NCBI GenBank assembly: GCA_007125455.1
Contig: SLDE01000003.1
Location: 1-12,446 of the forward strand
Direction: 5' to 3'
Length of the DNA stretch: 12,446 nucleotides
DNA from: Ectothiorhodospiraceae bacterium
GTDB taxonomy: Bacteria; Pseudomonadota; Gammaproteobacteria; Thiohalomonadales; Thiohalomonadaceae
The position numbers were made by a program, and so were the translations under genes. Of this stretch, positions 1 to 7,074 are shown piece after piece (position 1 is the stretch's first letter; every line of letters starts with the position of its first letter). The notes beneath the pieces were generated by a model. The model was not told the DNA's origin. It worked only from the letters and a program-made list of their open reading frames with translations, and searched no databases.

Positions 1-78
1 AAATCTGTGCTATCAAGGCGCAAATCGCACGTAATAGCCCGCTATTGCGAAGATTTGCAACGCAGAGAGCGCGGATTT
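1..78. repeat. long imperfect hairpin repeat, truncated by left edge
   Basis: Nearly the whole stretch folds on itself. Outer arms 1-14 and 65-78 pair with two G-U pairs and one mismatch. A second perfect 7-bp stem joins 20-26 (GCAAATC) to 52-58 (GATTTGC). An apical perfect 6-bp stem joins 33-38 (AATAGC) to 41-46 (GCTATT). Internal loops separate the three stems. It lies downstream of the 3' end of the gene at 120-491. There is no T-run, so it is not a classical terminator. Its size and form suit a dispersed REP- or MITE-like intergenic element, but only one copy is visible and the left boundary is unknown. Confidence 0.6.
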
Positions 79-119
79 GAGGGTTCAAGATGCGTGCTCA
101 CGAATATTTAGAAGTGCCC

Positions 120-491
120 TTATTTCATTCGCGCTTCCAATTCGGCCTCGGCGACACCAAAGGGCAGGATCGCCGCCACTTCGCAGTGCTGGCGCATCTT
201 CTCGGCGTGTTCAAACTCCTTCGGTGCAGCGAGGATGATCACCCGTGCCTGCGGGGCAAACTTGGCCAGGCTCATCAGGAACACATCCAGATTGCTGATA
301 TGTACCCCGCTGTAGTTATTGCTATAGCCGTAGACAAAATCGGCCACCACGATATCCGGCGGCTGTTTTTTTAGCTGGCTCACTGCCTTGCGGGTAGAGG
401 TGAGCGGCAGCACCTGATAGCCCCGGCGCTGATAGAGCGCAGTAAAATTCGGGTGGTGGGGGGATTCGATGATCTCAAACAGAACCGACAA
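120..491 (-). CDS. small receiver-like protein of unknown function
   Basis: This 123-residue protein is not one I recognise. The start chosen is the TTG at 489-491, because a GGAG ribosome site at 499-502 sits 7 bases upstream. In-frame ATGs further out (for example 552-554) lack such a site and would add a tail unlike the rest. The protein starts MSVLFEII. A strand-like segment, PDIVVADFVYGYSNN, resembles the beta3/aspartate region of response-regulator receivers, and ARVIILAAPKE resembles the beta4 segment. No output domain follows, and the conserved lysine pocket of receivers is not obvious, so it may be a pseudo-receiver. It is divergent from the TRAP operon at 676, and no functional link is evident. 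Confidence 0.6.
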   Translation of the reverse strand: MSVLFEIIESPHHPNFTALYQRRGYQVLPLTSTRKAVSQLKKQPPDIVVADFVYGYSNNYSGVHISNLDVFLMSLAKFAPQARVIILAAPKEFEHAEKMRQHCEVAAILPFGVAEAELEARMK

Positions 492-523
492 GGCAGATCT
501 CCGTTGCAGGATAGAGGTAAAAA

Positions 524-532
524 AGCATAGCA
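524..532 (-). promoter_or_regulatory. extended -10 promoter candidate for the receiver-like gene
   Basis: On the minus strand TATGCT (524-529) is preceded by TGC (530-532), an extended -10 arrangement. It would place transcription start near 517, about 26 bases before the TTG start. No good -35 is visible at the expected distance. Confidence 0.35.
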
Positions 533-635
533 CGGCCATCGGGGATTTTTGCATCCCTGCCCTGGACGTGGTAAAAATTCTGTCCTTTCACGGCATTGCA
601 CACGTTTAACTCGGCGAGGTTCATACTGGACGTCG

Positions 636-653
636 TCGTGAACACGATACACT
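636..653 (+). promoter_or_regulatory. possible operator and -10 before the TRAP operon
   Basis: A 5-bp inverted repeat with a 2-base centre (TCGTG-AA-CACGA, 636-647) directly abuts a weak -10-like hexamer TACACT (648-653), about 22 bases before the TAXI gene start. No convincing -35 is seen. This is a weak call based on position only. Confidence 0.25.
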
Positions 654-675
654 CACGCATCACAGGAGTTACCCC

Positions 676-1656
676 ATGTCCATGCGCCACGGAATCCTTG
701 CCGCGCTAATCACCGCTGCGGCCCTGCTGTTCACCAGCCAGGCCAGCGCCTCACAGCCACGATTTATCACCCTCGGCACCGCCGGGGTCACTGGGGTTTA
801 TTATCCGGTGGGCGGGGCGATCTGCCGCCTGGTCAACCAGGGGCGGCGCGACCACGGTATGCGTTGCTCGGCGGAGAGCACCGGTGGTTCGGTATTCAAT
901 CTCAACTCGCTGCGCGGTGGTGACTTCGATATCGTGCTGGCCCAGTCCGACTGGCACTACCACGCCTGGCACGGCAGCGACCGCTTTGCCGACAACGGGG
1001 CCAATGAGCAGCTACGTGCGCTGTTTTCCTTGCAGATCGAGGCCTTCACCGTGCTGGCCCGCCCCGATGCGAATATCAGCCAATTTACCGACCTAAAGGG
1101 CAAGCGGGTCAACATCGGCAACCCCGGCTCGGGCCAGCGCGGCACCGCCGAGACCCTGCTGGCCGCACTGGGGATGTCCGCCGACGACTTTGCCCTGGCC
1201 ACCGAGCTGCCCTCCCGCGAGCAGGCCCAGGCGCTGTGCGACAACCGGGTGGATGCGATCTTCTTCACCGTCGGCCACCCCACCGGCTCGATCCAGGAGC
1301 CGATCAGCACCTGTAACGCCCGCCTGGTGCCAGTGAGCGGTGAAGCGATCGATGCGCTGGTGGCTGAGCGTCCCTACTATGCCAGCACCACCATCCCCGG
1401 CGGGATGTATCCGGGCAACCCGGACGACACCCCCACCTTCGGGGTGGCCGCTACCCTGGTGGCCTCTGCCGACACCTCGGACGAGGCGGTCTACCAGGTG
1501 GTGCGTGCGGTATTCGAGAATTTCGATACCTTCCGTCGCTTGCATCCGGCGCTGGGCCAGCTTACCCCTGAGGCGATGATCCGCGACGGCCTGAGCGCCC
1601 CGCTGCACGATGGGGCCAAGCGCTATTATCGTGAGGCCGGGTTACTGCAGGACTAG
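676..1656 (+). CDS. TRAP transporter substrate-binding protein, TAXI family
   Basis: This 326-residue periplasmic receptor captures a small solute for a TRAP transporter. Residues 1-25 form a Sec signal peptide with a hydrophobic core and a probable cut after ASA. The mature start, with GTAGVTGVYYPVGGAI at about residues 34-49, is the hallmark of TAXI-type (TRAP-associated extracytoplasmic immunogenic) proteins. A second conserved stretch, GKRVNIGNPGSGQRGTAE, lies near residues 141-158. The length fits the family. The ATG start has an AGGAG site at 664-668 with 7-base spacing. The permease starts 9 bases after the stop codon, so the two form an operon. TAXI proteins are mostly linked to glutamate, other amino acids or dicarboxylates, but the substrate cannot be read here. 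Confidence 0.93.
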   Translation: MSMRHGILAALITAAALLFTSQASASQPRFITLGTAGVTGVYYPVGGAICRLVNQGRRDHGMRCSAESTGGSVFNLNSLRGGDFDIVLAQSDWHYHAWHGSDRFADNGANEQLRALFSLQIEAFTVLARPDANISQFTDLKGKRVNIGNPGSGQRGTAETLLAALGMSADDFALATELPSREQAQALCDNRVDAIFFTVGHPTGSIQEPISTCNARLVPVSGEAIDALVAERPYYASTTIPGGMYPGNPDDTPTFGVAATLVASADTSDEAVYQVVRAVFENFDTFRRLHPALGQLTPEAMIRDGLSAPLHDGAKRYYREAGLLQD

Positions 1657-1665
1657 CCGACCACC

Positions 1666-4317
1666 ATGCGCGCCCTGGAGCGCCCGCTACAAGGACTGAT
1701 CTGGTTGGTGGCGATCAGTTGGACACTGTTCCAGCTATGGATCGTCTCCCCGCTGCCCTATACGCTGGGGATCGGTCTGGTCAGTGATACCCAAGCCCGC
1801 GCCGTGCATCTCGCCTTTGCCCTGCTGCTGGCCTTCGGCCTGGGGGCCAGCGGGCAAATGCTCGAGGGGCGGCAGCGGCTGTTTGGCCTGTTCTACCTGC
1901 TGCTGACCGGGCTGGCCCTCTACCACGGCGGGCAGTTAGGGGCGGCACACCCCCAGCAAGCACTGTTTCTCTACGGTGCCCTACTGCCGCTCCTGCTGGC
2001 GGCGCACTGTTTCTTTGCCGACAGCTCGCTACGGCGTTTGCTGGATCTGCTGCTGGCGCTGCTGGCCGCTGGCTGCGCCCTCTATCTCTACCTCTTCCAC
2101 CGCGAACTGTCAGACCGTCCTGGCACGCCATTGCTGCAGGATCTGGCGGTGGCCGGCTTCGGCCTACTGCTGCTGTTGGAGGCCAGCCGCCGCACCATGG
2201 GTCCGGCGCTGATGGTGATCGCCGGGATCTTTCTGATCTACGGCTTTGCCGGCCCGTGGATGCCGGAGGTGATCTCCCACGCCGGGGCCTCCTTCCAACG
2301 GGCCATGGCCCAACACTGGCTCTCCAACGAAGGGGTGTTCGGCATTGCGCTGGGGGTCTCCACCAGCTTTGTGTTTTTGTTCGTGCTGTTTGGTGCCCTG
2401 CTCAACCGTGCCGGGGCCGGTAACTGGTTTATCCAGCTGGCCTTCGCCCTGCTCGGCCACCTGCGCGGTGGCCCCGCCAAGGCCTCGGTACTGGCCTCGG
2501 GGATGAACGGGCTGGTCTCCGGCTCCTCCATCGCCAATGTGGTCACCACCGGCACCTTCACCATCCCCTTGATGCGCAAGGTCGGCTTCAGCCGTGAGCG
2601 GGCCGGGGCGATCGAGGTGGCCAGCTCGGTCAACGGCCAGATCATGCCCCCGGTGATGGGGGCAGCCGCCTTCCTGATGGCCGAGTATGTGGGGATCGCC
2701 TACACCGAGGTGATCAAACACGCCTTCCTGCCGGCGGTGATCGCCTATGCCGCACTGATCTACATCGTCCACCTGGAGGCCTGCAAGGAGCATATGGGTG
2801 GCCTGCAGCGCCCGCCCTCCCCCCAGCGTTACGCGCTGCTACGGATGGGGCTGAGCACCAGCGGGATCTTCATCCTGCTGGGCGTGGCCTGGCTGTTGGT
2901 AAGCGCCCTGCAGGCCCTGCTGGGGGCCTACGCCGCCTGGGGGATCGGCCTGTTGCTGTTGGGAACCTATCTGGCCCTGCTGGCAATAGCGGTGCGCCAC
3001 CCCCTGCCGGAGACCGCAGACAGCGACACCCTCACCCAGCTGCCTCGCCCTGGCGAGATCGCCCTGGGCGGACTCTACTTCCTGCTGCCGGTGGCGGTGC
3101 TGATCTGGCTGCTGGTGATCGAACGGCTCTCCCCCGGTTTGGCCGCTTTTTGGGCGGTGGTGTTACTGATCATCATTACCGTCAGCCAACCGCTACTGAT
3201 CGCCCTGTTGCGCCGTGAGGGCCGCCCCCTCGCCGCCCTGCGCCACGGGATTATCGAACTGTTTGCCGCCTTCAACGAAGGGGCACGGGGCATGGTGGGG
3301 ATCGCCCTGGCCACCGCAGCGGCGGGGATCATCGTCGGCACCGTGAGCATGACCGGGCTGGGGCTGGTGATGACCGATCTGGTAGAAACCCTCTCCGGCG
3401 GCAACCTGATGGCAATGCTGTTGCTAACCGCCGCGATCAGCCTGATCCTCGGCCTGGGCCTGCCCACCACCGCCAACTACATCATCGTCGCCACCTTGAT
3501 GGCCCCAGTGATCGTCGATCTGGGTGCCCAACATGGCCTGTTGGTGCCGCTGATCGCAGTCCACCTGTTCGTGTTCTACTTCGGCCTGCTGGCCGATGTC
3601 ACCCCGCCAGTGGGGCTGGCCTCCTATGCCGCCGCAGCGGTCTCCGGTGGTGATCCGATCCGCACCGGCCTGCACGCGATCCGCTACAACCTGCGTACCA
3701 TCGTGCTGCCGTTTTTGTTCCTGTTCAACACCCAACTGCTGTTGATCGGTATCGCCTCGATCTGGCACGGGGTGATGGTCTTTCTTGCCGCGCTGGCAGG
3801 GATGCTGCTGTTCGCTGCCGCCACCCAGGGCTGGATGCTGACCCGCAATCGCCTGTGGGAGAGTGCCCTGCTGTTGCTGGTGGCCTTCACCCTGTTCCGC
3901 CCCGACTGGTGGATGAACCAGTTCAGCCCCGAGTTCGACCACCACCCCGCCAGCCAGCTCATAGCGCTTGCCGAGGTGGCGCCCGTCGATGGACAACTGC
4001 GTTTGGTGGCCAGTGGCATGGACTGGGACGGCGAACCCATCCAACGCACCCTGATGCTACCCATGGGGCCAGCCGACAGCGGCGAGCAGCGCCTGCAACA
4101 GGCCGGGCTGATGGTGATGATGCTGGGGGATGAGCCAAGCATCACCGGCATCACCCACAACAGCCCCGCCCAACGGGCCGGGCTGGACTTTGGCTGGCAG
4201 ATCGAAACGGTGCTAGTGCCCGCCGAACGCCCTGCGCCCGAATGGTTCTGGCTACCCGCCCTGCTGCTCGCCACGCTGGTGTGGCTTGGCCAGCGGCGAC
4301 GCCTGAAAAGCGATTAG
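1666..4317 (+). CDS. TRAP transporter fused permease (DctQ-DctM) with DUF3394-type C-terminus
   Basis: This 883-residue inner-membrane protein fuses the small 4-helix subunit (about residues 1-180) to the large DctM channel subunit (from about 183). DctM signatures are LASGMNGLVSGSSIANVV, SSVNGQIMPPVMGAAAFLMAEYVGI (around 277-345) and GLGLPTTANYIIVATLMAPVIV (around 595-615). It imports the solute delivered by the upstream TAXI protein using an ion gradient. After the last DctM helices, residues about 745-857 form a soluble, probably periplasmic region, followed by a final helix (PEWFWLPALLLATLVWL) and a basic RRRLKSD end, matching the DUF3394 tail of some fused TRAP permeases. A segment near 822-850 (SPAQRAGLDFG) reads like part of a PDZ domain. 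The start codon has only a distant AGGA (1649-1652), so translational coupling to the upstream gene is likely. Confidence 0.92.
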   Translation: MRALERPLQGLIWLVAISWTLFQLWIVSPLPYTLGIGLVSDTQARAVHLAFALLLAFGLGASGQMLEGRQRLFGLFYLLLTGLALYHGGQLGAAHPQQALFLYGALLPLLLAAHCFFADSSLRRLLDLLLALLAAGCALYLYLFHRELSDRPGTPLLQDLAVAGFGLLLLLEASRRTMGPALMVIAGIFLIYGFAGPWMPEVISHAGASFQRAMAQHWLSNEGVFGIALGVSTSFVFLFVLFGALLNRAGAGNWFIQLAFALLGHLRGGPAKASVLASGMNGLVSGSSIANVVTTGTFTIPLMRKVGFSRERAGAIEVASSVNGQIMPPVMGAAAFLMAEYVGIAYTEVIKHAFLPAVIAYAALIYIVHLEACKEHMGGLQRPPSPQRYALLRMGLSTSGIFILLGVAWLLVSALQALLGAYAAWGIGLLLLGTYLALLAIAVRHPLPETADSDTLTQLPRPGEIALGGLYFLLPVAVLIWLLVIERLSPGLAAFWAVVLLIIITVSQPLLIALLRREGRPLAALRHGIIELFAAFNEGARGMVGIALATAAAGIIVGTVSMTGLGLVMTDLVETLSGGNLMAMLLLTAAISLILGLGLPTTANYIIVATLMAPVIVDLGAQHGLLVPLIAVHLFVFYFGLLADVTPPVGLASYAAAAVSGGDPIRTGLHAIRYNLRTIVLPFLFLFNTQLLLIGIASIWHGVMVFLAALAGMLLFAAATQGWMLTRNRLWESALLLLVAFTLFRPDWWMNQFSPEFDHHPASQLIALAEVAPVDGQLRLVASGMDWDGEPIQRTLMLPMGPADSGEQRLQQAGLMVMMLGDEPSITGITHNSPAQRAGLDFGWQIETVLVPAERPAPEWFWLPALLLATLVWLGQRRRLKSD

Positions 4318-4343
4318 TGCCACGGGGCCTCACCTCCCTTTCC

Positions 4344-4428
4344 GTGACTACTCGCCCCGGTAGATCTGGGCTGTTGTCGTATACCAATGGCGGGCACGGC
4401 CCGCCCTATAGGGCGGCCCATGGCCGCC
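4344..4428. repeat. structured intergenic repeat, copy 1
   Basis: This 85-base element matches 9263-9349 along its length. The leader (CTCGCCC, then TAGA-CTGGG) is followed by a 7-bp hairpin GGCGGGC-ACG-GCCCGCC (4389-4405) and a second hairpin GGCGGCC-CAT-GGCCGCC (4412-4428). The segment between them, CGCCCTATAGGGCG, can also pair as an alternative stem. It sits between the converging ends of the TRAP permease gene and rlmD. The GGGCACGGCCC core resembles palindromic repeats common in proteobacterial intergenic DNA. It may help end transcription or protect a 3' end, but there is no T-run. Confidence 0.75.
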
Positions 4429-4451
4429 GTGATGACGGCATGAAACCAAAC

Positions 4452-4589
4452 GGCGCATGAACGCCAGATTGCAGCTCATCCTTGGGATCGCCCCTTGTCA
4501 GGGTATCCAACAGCCTGTTAATCCTCTGCGACCTCTGCACCTGGGCGATATGTTCCATACATCGCCAACCGACTACATCCATGTAGTCG
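4452..4589. repeat. series of hairpins between convergent genes
   Basis: Four further inverted repeats follow copy 1 of the structured repeat. They are GGCG/CGCC at 4452-4465; TTGG-AT/ATCCAA with an inner CCCT/AGGG at 4482-4510; GGCGAT-ATG/CAT-ATCGCC with a 2-base bulge at 4544-4566; and a perfect 9-bp stem CGACTACAT/ATGTAGTCG with a 2-base loop at 4570-4589. A short T-run follows at 4602-4606, so the last hairpin could contribute to ending plus-strand transcription. Together with copy 1, this accounts for most of the 311 bases between the permease gene and rlmD. No gene is supported here. Confidence 0.5.
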
Positions 4590-4628
4590 TCTGCGGTGAG
4601 ATCTTTTTCAAGGGGGCAAGCAGCTAGG

Positions 4629-5960
4629 TTATTTTTTGGTAAACAGGGCAATCGACTCCACGTGGGCCGTGTGGGGGAACATGTCCATCACCCCGGCCTT
4701 TTCCAGGGTGTAACCGTGTTCGTTGACCAGCAGGCCAGCGTCCCGTGCCAGGGTGGCGGGATTGCAGGAGACGTAGACGATCCGCTTCACGCCCAGCTTG
4801 GCGATATGAGGGATGGCCTCCTGGGCACCGTCACGGGCCGGGTCGAGTAATACCTTGTCGAAGCCCCCCTTCCACCAGGGCAACAACTCCACCTCCTTGG
4901 CCAGGTCGGCGGCATGAAAGCTTACGTTATCCAGCCCATTGCGTTCGGCATTGGCCTTCGCCAACGCCACCAACTCCTCGCTGCCTTCCACCCCGACCAC
5001 CTCACGTGCCCGGCGTGCCAGCGGCAGGGTGAAGTTGCCCAGACCGCAGAACAGATCCAAGACCCGATCCTCCGGCTGTACCTGCAGCATCTCGATGGCA
5101 TAGGGCACCATCTTGCGGTTGATGTCGGTATTCACCTGGGTAAAGCCGGTGGGTGAGAAGTCAAAATGCACATCGTAGTCCGGCAGGGCGTAGCTGAGCT
5201 GGATCTGCTCCGGCCACAGCGGGGTGACACTGTCGGGCCCTTCCGGCTGCAAAAATAGGCACAGACCACTCTCCCTGGCATAGGCAACCAGCTTATCCTG
5301 ATCCTCCTTGGGCAAGGGGCGCAAGTTGCGCAACACCAACGCGGTCTGCTGGTCGTCCACCGCCACCTCGATCTGGGCGATGCGATCGCGCATCTCCAGC
5401 TCGCCGATCACCTCGGCCAGCTCCAACAGGCGTTCACCCACACTGGGGTGCAGCACCTCACAGCGTTCCATCTCGCAGATATAGGGCTTGCGCTTTTCAC
5501 GAAAGCCGATCAGCACCCGCCCCTTCTTCTCCACATAGCGCACCCCCAGGCGCGCCTTGCGCCGATAGCCCCAGTGGGGGCCGGTAAGCGGTGGCAACAC
5601 CTCCTTGGGGCTAACCTTGCCCAAGCGGGCCATATTCTCCAGCAATACCCCCTGCTTGGCGAGGATCTGCGCCTGCGGATCCATGTGTTGCAGGGCACAG
5701 CCGCCACAGATCCCAAACACCGCACACCTCGGCGCTACCCGCTCCGGAGCCGCCTGATGGATGATCTGCGCCATACCCACATCGTAACTGCGCTTCTTCT
5801 CCACGTAGACAAAATCCACCTCCTCGCCCTTGAGCGCCCCTTCGATGAATACCGTCTTGCCGTCGATATGGGCAACGCCCTTACCATCGTGGGAAAGATC
5901 GTCAATCTGTGCCCGCACCGGATCGGCGGGCAACTGCGGGCGTTTACGTCGTCTAGCCAT
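4629..5960 (-). CDS. rlmD: 23S rRNA (uracil-1939 C5) methyltransferase RlmD
   Basis: This 443-residue enzyme makes 5-methyluridine at position 1939 of 23S rRNA using S-adenosylmethionine. Residues about 5-65 form the TRAM RNA-binding domain. An iron-sulfur cluster site is seen as C79, C85 and C88 (CAVFGICGGC) plus C167, the same spacing as in E. coli RlmD. The methyltransferase fold carries LDLFCGLGNFTLPLA (about 301-315) for cofactor binding, LLDPARDG (371-378), the catalytic cysteine C399 in VSCNPATLARD, and a likely general base E435 near the end (HVES). Length and domains are complete. The ATG has a GAGGA site just upstream. It lies downstream of cysM in the same direction, as in related genomes, but about 2.2 kb of accessory DNA separates them here. 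Confidence 0.96.
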   Translation of the reverse strand: MARRRKRPQLPADPVRAQIDDLSHDGKGVAHIDGKTVFIEGALKGEEVDFVYVEKKRSYDVGMAQIIHQAAPERVAPRCAVFGICGGCALQHMDPQAQILAKQGVLLENMARLGKVSPKEVLPPLTGPHWGYRRKARLGVRYVEKKGRVLIGFREKRKPYICEMERCEVLHPSVGERLLELAEVIGELEMRDRIAQIEVAVDDQQTALVLRNLRPLPKEDQDKLVAYARESGLCLFLQPEGPDSVTPLWPEQIQLSYALPDYDVHFDFSPTGFTQVNTDINRKMVPYAIEMLQVQPEDRVLDLFCGLGNFTLPLARRAREVVGVEGSEELVALAKANAERNGLDNVSFHAADLAKEVELLPWWKGGFDKVLLDPARDGAQEAIPHIAKLGVKRIVYVSCNPATLARDAGLLVNEHGYTLEKAGVMDMFPHTAHVESIALFTKK

Positions 5961-5982
5961 AAGTCCTCATAAAAAAAATGTG

Positions 5983-5998
5983 TAACCGCAAAGGGCGC
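5983..5998 (+). repeat. left inverted repeat of accessory patch
   Basis: TAACCGCAAAGGGCGC here is the inverted partner of 8206-8221, with 15 of 16 bases matching. It lies 23 bases upstream of the rlmD start. Motifs of the CCGCAAAGGACGC type are scattered in many bacterial genomes, so it may be a chance pair of dispersed repeats rather than true element ends. Confidence 0.55.
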
Positions 5999-6020
5999 GA
6001 AGAAGTAATGATTGGGGGCG

Positions 6021-6029
6021 ATTATATCA
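6021..6029 (-). promoter_or_regulatory. extended -10 promoter for rlmD
   Basis: On the minus strand a perfect TATAAT (6021-6026) is preceded by TGA (6027-6029), an extended -10 element that can work with a weak -35. It lies about 60 bases before the rlmD start codon. Because it is inside the accessory patch, rlmD probably has its own promoter here rather than depending on read-through from cysM. Confidence 0.55.
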
Positions 6030-6065
6030 AAATGGTGCGTTTAGACCGGGAAATATAACGATATA

Positions 6066-6491
6066 TCAGATGCCATACCACGGGTTGATTAGCGCCAAGC
6101 CTGTAATGGATTCGAAACCCCTGGTGTTGCGGGTTGCCAGCACCATACCGCCTGCCAGGGCAATAGCGGCAATCTGCGCGTCCTCTACGGTGATCGGTCG
6201 CCCCATACGGGAACGAACAGCAACCAAGTGGGCATAGTGGCTGGCAGCAATAGCATCGAAAGGCAAGCAACGCCCGGCAAAATCTTCCTCGAACATGGCT
6301 TTGGCGGATGAGGCCAACTCAAGCTGGCGCTTACCATCTGGCATCAGTGCCAGGCCGAGCTCGATTTCAGCCTGGCTCACCGCACTGGTGTGAAGGGTAT
6401 CGGCTCGCTGCCCATCCAGCCACTGAACAACGCGAGCTTCTGGACGTGGCCGCATGAACTCGGAAAGCACATTGGTATCGAGCAGGATCAT
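6066..6491 (-). CDS. vapC: PIN-domain toxin, VapC/FitB family
   Basis: This 141-residue PIN-domain ribonuclease is the toxin of a type II toxin-antitoxin pair and is expected to cut RNA when free of its antitoxin. The start MILLDTNVLSEFMRP and the end LINPW are typical of the FitB-like branch. Acidic active-site residues D5, E42 (SQAEIELG) and D104 (VEDAQIAAIA) are all present. The fourth position, around 122, is asparagine in TRNTRGFE, and the usual aspartate of the TRN-x-x-DF motif is glycine (G125), so metal binding at that site may be weakened. The gene starts 5 bases after the antitoxin stop and is probably translated from the same message. Confidence 0.88.
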   Translation of the reverse strand: MILLDTNVLSEFMRPRPEARVVQWLDGQRADTLHTSAVSQAEIELGLALMPDGKRQLELASSAKAMFEEDFAGRCLPFDAIAASHYAHLVAVRSRMGRPITVEDAQIAAIALAGGMVLATRNTRGFESITGLALINPWYGI

Positions 6492-6496
6492 GGTGC

Positions 6497-6739
6497 TTAG
6501 TCCCAGGAGAGAGGGGTGCGCGGAACCTGTCGAGTGGGCAGGGTAAAGTCCTCGTCGGCTACCTCGTGGAAGCGGCGTAGCAAACGCTGGCCCATTGGTG
6601 TCTGCTCATCAGGATGAGGCAGGGCACTACGCAGGATGCGTCTTGCCTCCTCCTCCATCGACACGCCGTGCTGTGCCGCTTGCACACGCAAGGCGGTTTT
6701 GGTGGCCTCATCGATGCCACGAATGGTTAATACAGCCAT
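6497..6739 (-). CDS. FitA-like ribbon-helix-helix antitoxin
   Basis: This 80-residue antitoxin partners the downstream PIN toxin. Residues 1-40 (MAVLTIRGIDEATKTAL, then HGVSMEEEARRIL) form the short strand and two helices of a ribbon-helix-helix DNA-binding domain. The C-terminal half, ending PRTPLSWD, is the likely toxin-binding and active-site-blocking tail. A GGAG site lies 10 bases before the ATG. Pairs of this type repress their own promoter, and a fitting symmetric site overlaps the -35 just upstream (6777-6799). Confidence 0.87.
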   Translation of the reverse strand: MAVLTIRGIDEATKTALRVQAAQHGVSMEEEARRILRSALPHPDEQTPMGQRLLRRFHEVADEDFTLPTRQVPRTPLSWD

Positions 6740-6768
6740 GGTGGTATCGCTCCGTTGTTAGTGCCTAC

Positions 6769-6799
6769 ATCATCGTCAATGACTGCATTGCTGTCAATG
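6769..6799 (-). promoter_or_regulatory. toxin-antitoxin promoter with symmetric operator candidate
   Basis: On the minus strand a consensus -35 TTGACA (6792-6797) is spaced 17 bases from a -10-like GATGAT (6769-6774). A nearly symmetric palindrome at 6777-6799 covers the -35 and spacer. Its half-site reads CAnTGACnGCA, and the only non-pairing positions fall every fourth base. The FitA-like antitoxin is the obvious candidate to bind it as an autorepressor. This is inference from position and symmetry. Confidence 0.6.
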
Positions 6800-7074
6800 C
6801 CAGCTGCGCGAGGGCACCCTGTGTATACCTGATCACCACCATATCTCGCAGCGCCCTTCATCTGCTTCCACGTCTTGTGGAGGATCGCCTATTGCTGAGC
6901 ATCACTGATCGGCGATGAAATTACCCTGCAAACCTCTCAGAACGCAGCTTCAAGTCCATTGAGAGCTATCAAACATCGCACCTGCACCATTCCCCCTACA
7001 CATGCACTAAAGGGCTTTCATCTTTGAGTGTTGCCTGCCCCATTCAACTGTGCCATTCATAGAGCACAGCACAT
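6800..7074. other. intergenic region without a supported gene
   Basis: No reading frame here resembles a known protein and no RNA gene was recognised. It contains a 13-base motif, TGCCTGCCCCATT (7032-7044), repeated at 7675-7687, and weak short inverted repeats such as ATCGCC/GGCGAT near 6884-6917. It probably holds decayed sequence of the accessory patch. Confidence 0.5.
7032..7044 (+). repeat. 13-bp direct repeat, left copy
   Basis: TGCCTGCCCCATT matches 7675-7687 exactly. On the minus strand the match extends to GTT(G)AATGGGGCAGGCA with one inserted base. The two copies bracket the exported protein gene at 7075-7635. Confidence 0.65.

Noticed and set aside
3424..4044. Long minus-strand frames opposite the TRAP permease (also 2164-2793 and 3684-4274)
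   Set aside because: They are antisense shadows of the permease with glutamine/glycine-rich or low-information translations and no family signal.
4518..4536. Third copy of the CGCAAAGG-type repeat (minus strand GCAGAGGTCGCAGAGGATTAA-like)
   Set aside because: Similarity to the inverted repeats at 5983 and 8206 is limited to a short degenerate CGCAGAGG motif, too weak to count as another element end.
4406..4651. An 81-codon open frame on the minus strand across the intergenic hairpin region
   Set aside because: It begins inside rlmD in another frame, has no ribosome site at its ATG, runs through several hairpins and the dispersed repeat, and matches no family I know.
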